Source of the DNA: Jeotgalibaca arthritidis | GTDB lineage: Bacteria > Bacillota > Bacilli > Lactobacillales > Aerococcaceae | Assembly (NCBI RefSeq): GCF_011100465.1 | Contig: NZ_CP049740.1 | Location: 1,480,001-1,544,000, forward strand | Direction of reading: 5' to 3' | Length of the DNA stretch: 64,000 nt | Shown: one piece after another, positions 44,736 through 53,521 of the stretch | How the letters are laid out: the number at the start of each line of letters is the position of its first letter | Numbering within the stretch: the stretch's first letter is position 1 | Notes under the pieces: model-generated | What the model was told of the DNA's origin: nothing | The model's database searches: none | The model's input: only the letters and a program-made list of their open reading frames with translations | Translations under genes and position numbers: made by a program

Positions 44736-45300
44736 AGAAAGAAAAACATTGGAGACTCGAATTGCACTGGCCTTGGCAGAAAATAAAGGTGGAGAGAGCA
44801 AGATTCAAACAGGTATTGGCTTTTTTGACCATATGCTCACCTTATTTGCTTTTCACTCTCAGTTGTATGTAGAAGTAGAAGCGGATGGGGATTTAGAGGT
44901 TGATTTTCATCACACAGTGGAAGATGTTGGGATTTTATTAGGACAAGCGATTCGTGACTTGTATAAATCAAAGGCATCCTATGAACGCTATGGTTCTTTT
45001 TACATTCCGATGGATGAATCCTTAGCTCGGGTAGCACTAGATTTATCGGGCAGACCTTATTTGAATTTTCAAGCTGATTTTTCAAGAGAAAAGGTAGGAC
45101 AGTTTGATACGGAATTAGTATTGGAATTTTTTACCGCAGTAGCCATGAATAGCCGGATGACCTTGCATATCGACTTATTGAAAGGTGGCAATAGCCACCA
45201 TGAAATTGAAGCTATTTTTAAAGCATTTGGACAGAGTTTGAAACGTGCTTTGGCAGCAACTGATGGCGGCATTCCATCTTCTAAGGGAGTGATTGAATGA
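44725..45300 (+). CDS. hisB: imidazoleglycerol-phosphate dehydratase
   Basis: This 191-residue monofunctional manganese enzyme carries the duplicated metal motifs GFFDHMLTLFAFHS and DFHHTVEDVGILLGQ (HHxxED), with a second GNSHHEIEAIFKAFG. It lacks the phosphatase domain of E. coli HisB, which fits the separate hisJ downstream. The TTG at 44725 (MIRKERKTLETR) with GGAG upstream matches family starts; a GTG at 44716 is the alternative. It ends in ATGA with hisA, leaving no room for hisH. Confidence 0.95.
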   Translation: MIRKERKTLETRIALALAENKGGESKIQTGIGFFDHMLTLFAFHSQLYVEVEADGDLEVDFHHTVEDVGILLGQAIRDLYKSKASYERYGSFYIPMDESLARVALDLSGRPYLNFQADFSREKVGQFDTELVLEFFTAVAMNSRMTLHIDLLKGGNSHHEIEAIFKAFGQSLKRALAATDGGIPSSKGVIE

Positions 45301-46001
45301 TTCAGATTATTCCAGCTATTGATCTGATTAATGGGCAAAACGTTCGCTTGACTAAGGGAGACTACGATAGTAAAACGCCTATGAAGCGGACGCCACAAGA
45401 AGCGATCCAATTTTATAGCCAGTTTAAGCAAGTGGCACGGATTCACATTGTGGATTTAATGGGCGCTTTGAATCAAGCGGCAACTGAAACGGACTTGATT
45501 ACGCAACTCAAACAGCTCACTCACTTGCCCCTTCAAATTGGTGGCGGCTTAAGAGACCGTGAGACGATTGACCACTATGCGAAAGTGGGGATCGATTATT
45601 TTATAATTGGCACGCGGGCTTTTACAGATTTGGAGTGGTTAAAGGAGCTGGTTTCCGCCTATCCAGGTCGAATTATTGTCGGTATGGATGCCAAAGACGA
45701 CCAGATTTATATCAATGGTTGGACGGAAGATAGTGGGTGGACTATTTCCGATTATTTAAAACAAATAGAGGATTTGGACCTTGCTGCAATTATTTATACT
45801 GACATTAATAAAGACGGTATGAATCAAGGTCCTAATTTTGAAAAAACAGAAGCCATCAGCAAGCAAACGCGCCATCAAGTGATTGCTAGTGGTGGTATTC
45901 GAGATCAAGCAGATTTACAAGAACTAGCAAATCGATCCATTACGCAAGCTGTCGTTGGAAAGGCGAGTCATCAAGCAACCTTTTGGGAGGGAATCAAATG
46001 A
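45297..46001 (+). CDS. hisA: ProFAR isomerase
   Basis: This 234-residue TIM barrel shows IIPAIDLINGQNVRLTKGDY (catalytic D), VDLMGALNQA, IGGGLRDRETI, YTDINKDGMNQGPNF and VIASGGIRDQ. It supplies PRFAR to HisF. It overlaps hisB by ATGA and the hisF-IE gene by four bases. It is distinct from hisF by the DLINGQ and KDGMNQGPN segments. Confidence 0.95.
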   Translation: MIQIIPAIDLINGQNVRLTKGDYDSKTPMKRTPQEAIQFYSQFKQVARIHIVDLMGALNQAATETDLITQLKQLTHLPLQIGGGLRDRETIDHYAKVGIDYFIIGTRAFTDLEWLKELVSAYPGRIIVGMDAKDDQIYINGWTEDSGWTISDYLKQIEDLDLAAIIYTDINKDGMNQGPNFEKTEAISKQTRHQVIASGGIRDQADLQELANRSITQAVVGKASHQATFWEGIK

Positions 46002-47383
46002 GTATAAAAAGAATTATTCCATGTTTAGACGTGAAAGATAGCCGAGTTGTAAAGGGGATTAACTTTGTTAATTTAAAAGACATGGGAGACCCGGTTGAAC
46101 TTGCGAGAGCCTATGATCAAGCAGGGGCAGATGAATTAGTTTTTCTTGATATTTCAAAAACGCAAGATGGCCATGACTTGATGCTAGATGTGATTGAAAA
46201 AACCGCACAGGCGATTTCGATTCCATTAACGGTCGGTGGCGGTATCCAAACGTTGGCAGATATTGATCGTATTTTAGCAGCAGGTGCTAGCGCAGTTAGT
46301 ATCGGTACAGCAGCGCTTAAAGACCCAGGTTTTGTAACTGAAGCAGTAGCCAAATACGGCAGCCAAAAATTGGTCGCAGCTGTGGATATTCAATTTGACC
46401 CTGAGCAAGGCGATTTTTATGTGTATTCACACGGCGGCAATCAACGTACAGACTGGAAAGCTTTTGACTGGTTAATCGAATGTGAAAAGTTAGGTTTTGG
46501 TCAATTATTGATTACGAATAAAGACAGAGACGGCGTTCAAAATGGCTTTGATTTAGACTTCTTAAAGCAAGCGAGCCAAGTGGTTTCCATACCGATTATT
46601 GCTAGCGGTGGCGCTGGTTCGATTGATGACTTTGTGACTCTTTTTGAAGAGACCACGATTTCAGCTGGCCTAGCAGCATCCATTTTCCACAACGGTACAG
46701 TGACGATTAGTGACTTAAAGAGCAGATTAGTGGAAGGCGGTATTGCGATTCTGCCAACAAAAAAGCCTAATTTTGAGAAAGCCAATGGGTTGATTTCGGC
46801 TATTCTCCAAGATGTAAACACTAAGCAAGTGTTGATGAATGGCTTTATGAATGAAGAAGCCTATCGTTTAACGATTCAAGACAATGTTGTTTGGTTTTAT
46901 TCACGAACTAAAAATCGCCTGTGGAAAAAAGGAGAAACGAGCCAACACTATCAATATGTTAAAGGTATGAGCTTAGATTGCGACGCCGATGCTTTGTTAA
47001 TTCAAGTCCAGCCAGCAGGTCCAACCTGTCATTTGGGAACGGCTAGTTGTTTTGACCAAACGGACTTCTCCTTGAATCAGCTTTTTCAAACGGTAAAAAG
47101 TAAGCTAGAAAAACGAGAAGAAGGCTCTTATACAGCTTATTTAGCACAAGAGGGACTCGATAAAATTCTAAAAAAATGCGGGGAAGAACTAACCGAAACG
47201 GTCATTGCTGCTAAAAACAATGATGCGGAAGAACTGGTTAGCGAAAGTAGCGATTTACTTTACCATCTTTTTGTCCTTTTAGCCTATCAAGGCGTTGACC
47301 TATCTGATGTTGAAGCTCAGCTCGCAAGTCGTCATGGTACCAAGCAAAACTATCGTGTAAGAAAAACCATTAATCAATGGTAG
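45998..47383 (+). CDS. hisF-hisIE: HisF-HisI-HisE fusion protein
   Basis: This one 461-residue frame joins three enzymes. Residues 1 to about 251 are the HisF cyclase (RIIPCLDVKDSRVVKG; catalytic D11 and D130 in VAAVDIQ; KDRDGVQNGFDLDF; IIASGGAGSIDDF). About 262-360 is PRA-CH hydrolase HisI (VVWFYSRTKNRLWKKGETS; DCDADALLIQV; GPTCHLGTASCF). About 376-461 is PRA-PH pyrophosphatase HisE (YLAQEGLDKILKKCGEELTE; ESSDLLYHLFVLL). The ATG at 45998 follows GGGAGG. No hisH is present in the operon, and HisF residues equivalent to Thermotoga K99 and E167 are Ala and Gln. The three activities are not consecutive in the pathway order I-E-A-F. Confidence 0.93.
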   Translation: MSIKRIIPCLDVKDSRVVKGINFVNLKDMGDPVELARAYDQAGADELVFLDISKTQDGHDLMLDVIEKTAQAISIPLTVGGGIQTLADIDRILAAGASAVSIGTAALKDPGFVTEAVAKYGSQKLVAAVDIQFDPEQGDFYVYSHGGNQRTDWKAFDWLIECEKLGFGQLLITNKDRDGVQNGFDLDFLKQASQVVSIPIIASGGAGSIDDFVTLFEETTISAGLAASIFHNGTVTISDLKSRLVEGGIAILPTKKPNFEKANGLISAILQDVNTKQVLMNGFMNEEAYRLTIQDNVVWFYSRTKNRLWKKGETSQHYQYVKGMSLDCDADALLIQVQPAGPTCHLGTASCFDQTDFSLNQLFQTVKSKLEKREEGSYTAYLAQEGLDKILKKCGEELTETVIAAKNNDAEELVSESSDLLYHLFVLLAYQGVDLSDVEAQLASRHGTKQNYRVRKTINQW

Positions 47384-47398
47384 GCGAGGAGGATGACT

Positions 47399-48175
47399 AT
47401 GACCATTTATGACCAACATGTTCACTCTTATTTATCCTTTGATTGTGATGAAAATCCGGAAAATTATTTAACTGAAGCGACCAAAGAACTCGTTTTAACC
47501 GACCATTTCGACTTAAACAATCCCGTCACTGCCTTTCAAGATGATGTGCCCGATTTTGACCAGCTTTTAAAAATAAAAGCCCATTTAAAAGAAAAGTATG
47601 ATGTGACTTTACGATTAGGTGTAGAAGTCGGTTACGCGCCAGGATTAGCAAATCAGATTCAAGAAAAGCTAGCTGCCTATCCCTTTGAGGTCATTTTACT
47701 CAGCTGCCATCACAATAACCAGGATGACTACATGGATGAGAGTATTAAAGCAGCAGTTGCGGATCCGATAGCCGCTTATTTTGACCAAATGATAGAAGCT
47801 ATCGCGGCCATTCCGCAAGCCAATATTCTCGCCCACTTCGACTACGGTACACGTATTCACCAACTCACTGTTGAAGGATTGAAAAAATACCAAGATCGAC
47901 TCGAGACGTTATTTGTGGCGGCAATCAAAGCAGACTTAGCCTTTGAACTCAATTCAAAGAGCATGTACCGCTATGGCAACTTTGATTTATATGACTATGC
48001 CATTCCCCTTTATCAATCATTGGGAGGGCACTTGTTTACACTCGGATCTGATGCTCATCAAGCAGCAGACTTAGAACTAGATTTTGATAAAAGTAAAGCC
48101 TTGTTGAAAAAACATGGTGTTACAGAGGTTGTTGTCTACCGACAAGGTCAGAGGGAACAAATGCCACTATCATGA
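47399..48175 (+). CDS. hisJ: histidinol-phosphatase, PHP type
   Basis: This 258-residue PHP-fold phosphatase converts histidinol phosphate to histidinol. Metal-site motifs are DQHVHSYLSFDCDENP (HxH), LTDHFDLN, RLGVEVGYAP, LLSCHHNN, LAHFDYGTR and TLGSDAHQAADL. The ATG at 47399 has AGGAGG six bases upstream; the ATG at 47393 abuts that site. It closes the operon before a strong terminator. Confidence 0.93.
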   Translation: MTIYDQHVHSYLSFDCDENPENYLTEATKELVLTDHFDLNNPVTAFQDDVPDFDQLLKIKAHLKEKYDVTLRLGVEVGYAPGLANQIQEKLAAYPFEVILLSCHHNNQDDYMDESIKAAVADPIAAYFDQMIEAIAAIPQANILAHFDYGTRIHQLTVEGLKKYQDRLETLFVAAIKADLAFELNSKSMYRYGNFDLYDYAIPLYQSLGGHLFTLGSDAHQAADLELDFDKSKALLKKHGVTEVVVYRQGQREQMPLS

Positions 48176-48177
48176 AA

Positions 48178-48208
48178 AAGAGCGCCCAGAAGCTGGCGCT
48201 CTTTTTTT
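48178..48208 (+). terminator. terminator of the his operon
   Basis: GAGCGCCAG/CTGGCGCTC stem followed by T7. Confidence 0.93.
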
Positions 48209-48221
48209 GAATGGAGAATGA

Positions 48222-48266
48222 GTAAGTAGAGAGTCGAAACTAGCTTTCTATTCACTCAAATAACAA
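48222..48266. repeat. TATTCACTC-type hairpin, copy 1
   Basis: GAGTAAGTAGAGAG...CTTTCTATTCACTC can fold imperfectly. The word TTTCTATTCACTCAAA is shared with 51828-51843. Confidence 0.5.
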
Positions 48267-48369
48267 TTAGACGAGCAGAAGACTTAAAATCCATCCACAA
48301 CGAGAAGCGGGACTTGGTAATAACGAATAAACTGCTAAGATAGAGGCAAATGATAATGGAGGATGAGGA

Positions 48370-49425
48370 ATGACGACATCAAAAGCCAAACAACATGGCT
48401 TAGTTTATCAATTACAACAACTCGGCAATCGCTTGAGTGATATGGTAATGCCGAATATTGGCGCTTTTATTGCATGGGGATTGATTACAGCCTTATTTAT
48501 ACCTAGTGGGTGGCTACCCAATCCTGAGCTCAACCAAATTGTTGAGCCAATGCAGCTCTTTTTATTGCCGCTCTTAATTGCTTATAGTGGTGGGAAAATG
48601 ATTTATGGCCACAGAGGTGCGGTTGTTGGTACGATTGCAGCTATGGGAGGAATAGTGGCGTCGTCAGTACCCATGTTTATTGGGGCGATGATTCTTGGTC
48701 CTCTAGGTGGCTTCTTAATTAAACAGTTTGACGAACGCTTTGGGAAAAAAGTCCCTGAAGCTCTAGAAGTTTTGGTGAGTAATTTTTCAGCGGGAATTAT
48801 CGGCTTTTTACTCACCATCGCTGGCTTTTATCTTATTGGACCAGCTATTGCTTCGCTAACAGCAGTCTTTGCGGCTGGCGTAGAAGCCATGATTGACCGA
48901 CATTTACTGGCCTTAGCAAATGTCGCGATTGAACCTGCCAAAGTCCTTTTCCTAAACAGCGCAATCAATCACGGCATTTTAACACCACTAGGCATTCAGC
49001 AAGTTACGGAAAATGGTAAATCCATTCTTTTTCTATTAGAAACAAACCCGGGACCGGGCCTAGGCGTCTTGTTGGCTTACCTGTTTTATGGTCACAAAGA
49101 AGCTAAAGCATCGGCGCCAGGGGCGATACTGATTCATTTTATTGGCGGTATCCACGAGATTTACTTTCCATATGTGTTGATGAAACCACTCTTATTTTTA
49201 GCAGTTATTTCAGGAGGTGTTTCCGGGACACTTGTTTTTCAGCTGATGGATGCAGGACTTAGTGGGGCGGCAGCACCAGGATCAATTATTGCTTTACTAG
49301 GCATGACCGCAAAGGGCAACCATTTGGCTGTTGTGAGCGGTGTCCTCATGAGCGTACTGGTTTCTTTTCTCATTAGTCGTTGGCTGTTAAAGCGCGACCA
49401 ATCAATCGAAAAAACTCATATTTAA
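48370..49425 (+). CDS. PTS mannitol-type EIIC without IIB
   Basis: This 351-residue membrane transporter is like the IIC domain of MtlA: SDMVMPNIGAFIAWGLITAL, FIPSGWLPN, LFLNSAINHGIL, LETNPGPGLGVLLAY and GGIHEIYFPYVLM (substrate and transport motifs). It ends soon after the last helix (FLISRWLLKRD), so the IIB phosphocysteine domain is absent. No mtlR, mtlF or mtlD follows. It would need a IIB elsewhere, or may be a non-PTS permease or remnant. It precedes nagB by 60 bp. Confidence 0.88.
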   Translation: MTTSKAKQHGLVYQLQQLGNRLSDMVMPNIGAFIAWGLITALFIPSGWLPNPELNQIVEPMQLFLLPLLIAYSGGKMIYGHRGAVVGTIAAMGGIVASSVPMFIGAMILGPLGGFLIKQFDERFGKKVPEALEVLVSNFSAGIIGFLLTIAGFYLIGPAIASLTAVFAAGVEAMIDRHLLALANVAIEPAKVLFLNSAINHGILTPLGIQQVTENGKSILFLLETNPGPGLGVLLAYLFYGHKEAKASAPGAILIHFIGGIHEIYFPYVLMKPLLFLAVISGGVSGTLVFQLMDAGLSGAAAPGSIIALLGMTAKGNHLAVVSGVLMSVLVSFLISRWLLKRDQSIEKTHI

Positions 49426-49486
49426 GTGGTCAGCGGTAGAGAAGTTGTGCTAAAATAAAGCCATTACACTTAGTGGAGGTTATACA

Positions 49487-50191
49487 ATGAAAGTTTTAGT
49501 TTTCGATACAGCTGCAGAAGCATCAGCAAAAGCTTTTGATTATTTTGGAGAAGCTTTAGGGAAAGGTGCTAGCGTATTCGGATTGGCGACAGGTTCAACA
49601 CCGGAAAAACTATATGAGATGATGACTCAATCTGACATTGACTTTACTCAAGCAACATCCATTAACTTAGATGAGTATTACGGCCTAAGCGGCTCTCACC
49701 CACAAAGTTACCGTTATTTCATGGAACAACATTTATTTAATGAGAAACCATTCAAACACAATTACTTACCAAATGGTCTAAATGAAAATGTCGACGAAGA
49801 AACAGCACGCTATGACCAAATTATTGCGGAAAACCCAATTGATTTACAGTTGTTGGGAATCGGCGTAAATGGCCATATTGGCTTTAATGAACCAGGATCA
49901 GACTTTGAGGGCAAAACAGCGCTTGTCGATCTAACAACTTCTACAATTGAAGCAAACAAACGCTTCTTTGAATCTGTAGAGGACGTACCTACGAAAGCCT
50001 ACAGTATGGGAATTAAATCTATTATGAGTGCCAAGCAAATTTTATTGCTTGCCTTTGGTGAAAGCAAAGCAGAAATCATCAAGGCAATGGTTGAAGGACC
50101 AATCACAACAGACGTTCCAGCAAGTATTCTACAAAACCACGATAACGTTGTTGTTATTGTAGACAAAGCTGCAGCAAGCCTATTAAGCTAA
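49487..50191 (+). CDS. nagB: glucosamine-6-phosphate deaminase
   Basis: This 234-residue enzyme turns glucosamine-6-phosphate into fructose-6-phosphate and ammonia. Motifs are [36 protein letters not shown] (catalytic D), [19 protein letters not shown] (catalytic H) and [20 protein letters not shown]. It is the short Gram-positive form without the allosteric C-terminus. A GGAGG site precedes the ATG, and a terminator follows. Confidence 0.96.
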   Translation: MKVLVFDTAAEASAKAFDYFGEALGKGASVFGLATGSTPEKLYEMMTQSDIDFTQATSINLDEYYGLSGSHPQSYRYFMEQHLFNEKPFKHNYLPNGLNENVDEETARYDQIIAENPIDLQLLGIGVNGHIGFNEPGSDFEGKTALVDLTTSTIEANKRFFESVEDVPTKAYSMGIKSIMSAKQILLLAFGESKAEIIKAMVEGPITTDVPASILQNHDNVVVIVDKAAASLLS

Positions 50192-50198
50192 TCATTAA

Positions 50199-50241
50199 AA
50201 ATACTTCAGGACCTTTAAAATGGCCTTGGAGTATTTTTTTT
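50199..50241 (+). terminator. terminator after nagB
   Basis: An AAATACTTCAGG-type arm pairs with CCTTGGAGTATTT and is followed by T-rich sequence. Confidence 0.8.
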
Positions 50242-50250
50242 GGTGCTAGA

Positions 50251-50287
50251 CTGTCGAGTCAGCTGATTTTTTAGCTTCACTCGACAG
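50251..50287. repeat. TGTCGAGTG hairpin, copy 3
   Basis: CTGTCGAGT and ACTCGACAG; the inner AGCTGA/TAGCTT can extend the stem. Confidence 0.85.
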
Positions 50288-50394
50288 ATTCCATATAAAA
50301 TAAATAAAAGAAGTGATAATTCTTCCATTCTATCTAAGTTGTAGTAAAATGAATTCGCAATCATAAATAATAAGTAAATGGAGACAACTGATAA

Positions 50395-51747
50395 ATGGCA
50401 GATATGACAACTGGGAATCCCTTGAAATTGATTATTCGCTTTACCATTCCTTTATTATTAGGAAATATTGTTTCGCAATTATATAGTTTGATTGATACCG
50501 TCATTGTGGGAAGGACACTGGGCCTAGGTGCTTTAGGAGCTATCGGTGCTGTGACAGGTTTAGTTGCCTTTGTCCAAGGTTTTATATTAGGGGTGGCATC
50601 AGGGTTGTCTTTAATATTGGCTCAGCGCTTTGGTACGCGTAATGATGAACGGATTCATAGCAGCTTTGTGGCAAGCATGTGGATTTCACTCGCGTTTGTC
50701 GCAGTATTAACAGCAGCTAGTATGGGTGTCGCCGACTTTATTTTAAAAGCAATCAATATCCCTGAGGCTTTTTATGCTGATGGTCATCGTTATTTCATCA
50801 CTGTCATGTTAGGTTTAGCGGTTTTGATGTATTACAGCGTTTTAGTAAATGCTCTTCGTTCGATGGGCAGCACGACACAGCTGTTATTTTTTATCACACT
50901 ATCGCAAGTATTAAATATTGCCTTTGATTTTCTCTTTATTCTAGTCATTCCAATGGGAGTAATGGGTGTAGCCATTGCGACAATTTTATCGCAATTTATT
51001 AGCGGCCTCTTATGCCAACTTTACTTAATGAAAAAAGTAGCGGTTTTCCGCTTAAATCGCCATGATTTTAAACTAGATAAAAGAGAAATTAAACTTCATC
51101 TGAATATCAGCTTGCCAATCGGAATTCAGTCATCTATTATTTCGATTGGGTCGATTATTCTGCAACTTAAGTTGAATGGACTAGGAACGATGGCTGTTGA
51201 AGGGCATGCGATTGGTGCGAAAATTGAATCAATGACGACTATGCCACTTGTCTCCTTTGGTGTGGCAACAGCAACTTATGCGGCTCAAAATTATGGGGCA
51301 GGTCAAATTGAGCGAATCTGGCAAGGCGTTAAAACGAGTACCATTATTTCTTTAACCTATAGTTTGCTGGTCGGAGGCTCACTCTTCTTCTTCGGTAAAC
51401 ATCTGGCAGTTGCCTTGTTCAATGCCGAAAACGGTGACAGTCTAGCTTATGTAGATCGCTACTTTAAGGCGACTGCTTTATTTTATTTAGTCTTATCGAT
51501 TTTATTTGTTTTCCGTTATACCTTGCAGGGGATGGGGAAATCAGTTGCCCCAACAATCGCTGGTTTTATGGAAATGATAATGCGAATCGTTATTCCATTA
51601 AGTTTAACAGGATTACTTGGTTTCCAAGCGATTATTTTCAGCCATCCAATGGCTTGGATTGGCTCAACCGTAGCCCTTGTTTATGCACTTTGGCTAGTTA
51701 AACGAAATGATCGCTCTAGTAAGTTCAAACGATTTATGGCATCATAA
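50395..51747 (+). CDS. MATE-family efflux transporter
   Basis: This 450-residue protein has about 12 membrane helices in two MatE repeats. Repeat 1 starts PLKLIIRFTIPLLLGNIVSQ with DTVIVGRTLGLGALGAIGAV, and repeat 2 starts LHLNISLPIGIQSSIISIGS with MAVEGHAIGAKIES and ATATYAAQNYGAGQIERIWQ. Such pumps expel cationic drugs or metabolites in exchange for sodium or protons. A GGAGA site precedes the ATG. The gene is monocistronic, and the substrate is unknown. Confidence 0.93.
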   Translation: MADMTTGNPLKLIIRFTIPLLLGNIVSQLYSLIDTVIVGRTLGLGALGAIGAVTGLVAFVQGFILGVASGLSLILAQRFGTRNDERIHSSFVASMWISLAFVAVLTAASMGVADFILKAINIPEAFYADGHRYFITVMLGLAVLMYYSVLVNALRSMGSTTQLLFFITLSQVLNIAFDFLFILVIPMGVMGVAIATILSQFISGLLCQLYLMKKVAVFRLNRHDFKLDKREIKLHLNISLPIGIQSSIISIGSIILQLKLNGLGTMAVEGHAIGAKIESMTTMPLVSFGVATATYAAQNYGAGQIERIWQGVKTSTIISLTYSLLVGGSLFFFGKHLAVALFNAENGDSLAYVDRYFKATALFYLVLSILFVFRYTLQGMGKSVAPTIAGFMEMIMRIVIPLSLTGLLGFQAIIFSHPMAWIGSTVALVYALWLVKRNDRSSKFKRFMAS

Positions 51748-51753
51748 TCAAAA

Positions 51754-51784
51754 GGAGATTGAGTGCGCTCAATCTCTTTTTTTG
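51754..51784 (+). terminator. terminator after MATE gene
   Basis: GAGATTGAG/CTCAATCTC stem and T7. Confidence 0.92.
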
Positions 51785-52106
51785 TGGAAAAAATAATGAA
51801 GCGAATGAATAAAATACTGAAAAAGAGTTTCTATTCACTCAAACCTAATTCTATAAAAGTCGGAAAAAAAGAAGCTCGTATTCACTTATTCACCACTCAC
51901 CTTCTGTATGGTAACCCTTACATTTTATAATTCTATTCTGACATGATTAGTTAGCTAAGTCAACTAACTAAAAAGACATTGTTACATTGAAAAATAGTGA
52001 TTTTATTAAATATTAATATCAAGTTTGTTAGTTTACCTAAATAATAGTGAGCTAGTCTTTATCAACAAGATAATGGTAAACTAAATAAGATTGAAGGAGG
52101 TCGCTT
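51785..52106. other. non-coding stretch with TATTCACTC hairpin
   Basis: GAATGAATA (51803-51811) can pair with TATTCACTC (about 51832-51840), sharing TTTCTATTCACTCAAA with the copy near 48250; another GTATTCACTTATTCAC word follows near 51877. A direct AGTTAGCTAAGTCAACTAAC palindrome-like motif lies near 51950. No gene is seen until the GGAGG site at 52095. Confidence 0.5.
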
Positions 52107-52859
52107 ATGATAAATATAGTATTTAGTTACTCAGATTTTATCCACTTAAAAGAAAGTGGGGTGTGCAACGATGAAGATAGCTACGTATTCGATTTACAGT
52201 TGGATATGGGTTTTTTGAGCGACGGTGTATTTAAAGAAGAGCGATTAATCAATAGTGGCATTCATTCAAAGTGGATAGATTTCGACAATCAATCTAAACA
52301 GTTAGCTAACATCAAATTACATGCTAAAGAGGGCTATCCTCTACGTATTTGGCTATCAAATCGTATTGTGGATCTTTGTCATTTGGCATTTTTATGTGAT
52401 GAGCTACTTGAGTATAACCACTCCTTAACAGTAGTAGCATTACCCAAAACCGACATACAAGATGAGTTGATTTTTCACTATCTAACATGGTCAGAAGTAA
52501 ATCAAGAGAGGCTTTTTGACCTTGCTCGGATTGAAACAGTCTTAACGGCAGTAGAAAAAAACAACTATTCTCAGCAATGGCAAGAACTCCTAGGTGATCC
52601 TTTACCTTTGCGAACCATCATTAATGGTCAGCTCCTATCCGTTCCGATGGATTTTTATGATTCGTGGATTGAATCTCAAATTCCACTAACGTTCTTTCCA
52701 ATAGGGAATATTATTGGCAGGCTGATGGGCTATCAAATTGGACTCAGTGATAGCTTTTATTTGAGCCGAATAAAAACACTTATTCAAAATGGGAAACTTA
52801 TCGTTGAGGGTAATGCAAATAGCCAAAATCTTAAAACAAAAATAAGGCGAAAGTCATGA
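52107..52859 (+). CDS. DUF1835/DUF3658 protein
   Basis: This 250-residue protein resembles the DUF1835 (N-terminal, MINIVFSYSDFIHLKES to IDLC-like IWLSNRIVDLCHLAFL) and DUF3658 (C-terminal, DFYDSWIESQIPLTFFPIGN to YLSRIKTLIQNGKLIVEGN) pair common in Bacillota. The C-terminal part looks like a winged-helix. Function is unknown. A GAAGGAGG site precedes the ATG. It stands alone. Confidence 0.7.
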   Translation: MINIVFSYSDFIHLKESGVCNDEDSYVFDLQLDMGFLSDGVFKEERLINSGIHSKWIDFDNQSKQLANIKLHAKEGYPLRIWLSNRIVDLCHLAFLCDELLEYNHSLTVVALPKTDIQDELIFHYLTWSEVNQERLFDLARIETVLTAVEKNNYSQQWQELLGDPLPLRTIINGQLLSVPMDFYDSWIESQIPLTFFPIGNIIGRLMGYQIGLSDSFYLSRIKTLIQNGKLIVEGNANSQNLKTKIRRKS

Positions 52860-52941
52860 CACTAAGTAACCCACTAGTGAGAGTCCCGCATTCACTTCTT
52901 TACCAGGGGCACTCTCGTATTCTCAAACAGAAATTGATACA

Positions 52942-53046
52942 ATGATGAAGAAGACAGAGCAACTATTAATAGATTATGATGATTTTAAAACGGTGATACC
53001 AGCTTGGTACCATCAATATTCAGGAGGCAAAAATGGCGAGAAGTGA
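52942..53046 (+). CDS. possible small ORF, 34 codons
   Basis: ATG at 52942 opens MMKKTEQLLIDYDDFKTVIP and continues AWYHQYSGGKNGEK, overlapping the Nudix start. No good ribosome site is seen. It may be the tail of a lost gene. A loose hairpin GAGAGTCCC...GGGGCACTCTC lies upstream (52878-52918). Confidence 0.25.
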   Translation: MMKKTEQLLIDYDDFKTVIPAWYHQYSGGKNGEK

Positions 53047-53485
53047 AGCAGCGGTTTTTACTAATATGTGCATGATTTACGATAAAGAAGGGCGAATATT
53101 AATTCAAGACCGACAAAGTAAGCAATGGCCTGGCATCACATTTCCAGGTGGACACGTTGAAAAAGGAGAATCATTTGTCGATTCCGTTATTCGCGAAGTC
53201 AAGGAAGAAACGGGCTTGACGATCCAACAGCCCCAACTTTGTGGCGTAAAGCAGTTTCAAGATAGAGATGATGCCCGTTATGTGGTGATGTTTTATAAAA
53301 CAAATCATTATAGTGGTACTTTAACGGCTTCCGATGAAGGGGAAGTCTATTGGATTAATCGCCGAGAGCTATTGAATTACCCATTAGCAGAAGATTTTGA
53401 GCACATGCTTACTGTTTTTGAGAGTGAAGAATTAAGTGAATGTTATTATTATAAAGATGAATCGAACAGCTTTCAGTTGAAATGA
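53033..53485 (+). CDS. Nudix hydrolase
   Basis: This 150-residue protein has a complete Nudix box: GGHVEKGESFVDSVIREVKE followed by ETGL (GX5EX7REVXEEXG). The start NMCMIYDKEGRILIQDRQSK and WPGITFPGGH resemble MutT/8-oxo-dGTP diphosphatase-like members. It would hydrolyse a nucleoside diphosphate derivative with magnesium. The AGGAGG site at 53023 fits the ATG at 53033. Confidence 0.9.
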   Translation: MARSEAAVFTNMCMIYDKEGRILIQDRQSKQWPGITFPGGHVEKGESFVDSVIREVKEETGLTIQQPQLCGVKQFQDRDDARYVVMFYKTNHYSGTLTASDEGEVYWINRRELLNYPLAEDFEHMLTVFESEELSECYYYKDESNSFQLK

Positions 53486-53521
53486 CTATAGTGGCTGAAA
53501 GATGCTTGAAGAGGTGACTAT

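Noticed and set aside
45297-46001. hisA reading as a hidden hisH or hisHA fusion
   Set aside because: The whole frame is a single HisA TIM barrel with no Cys-His-Glu glutaminase triad.
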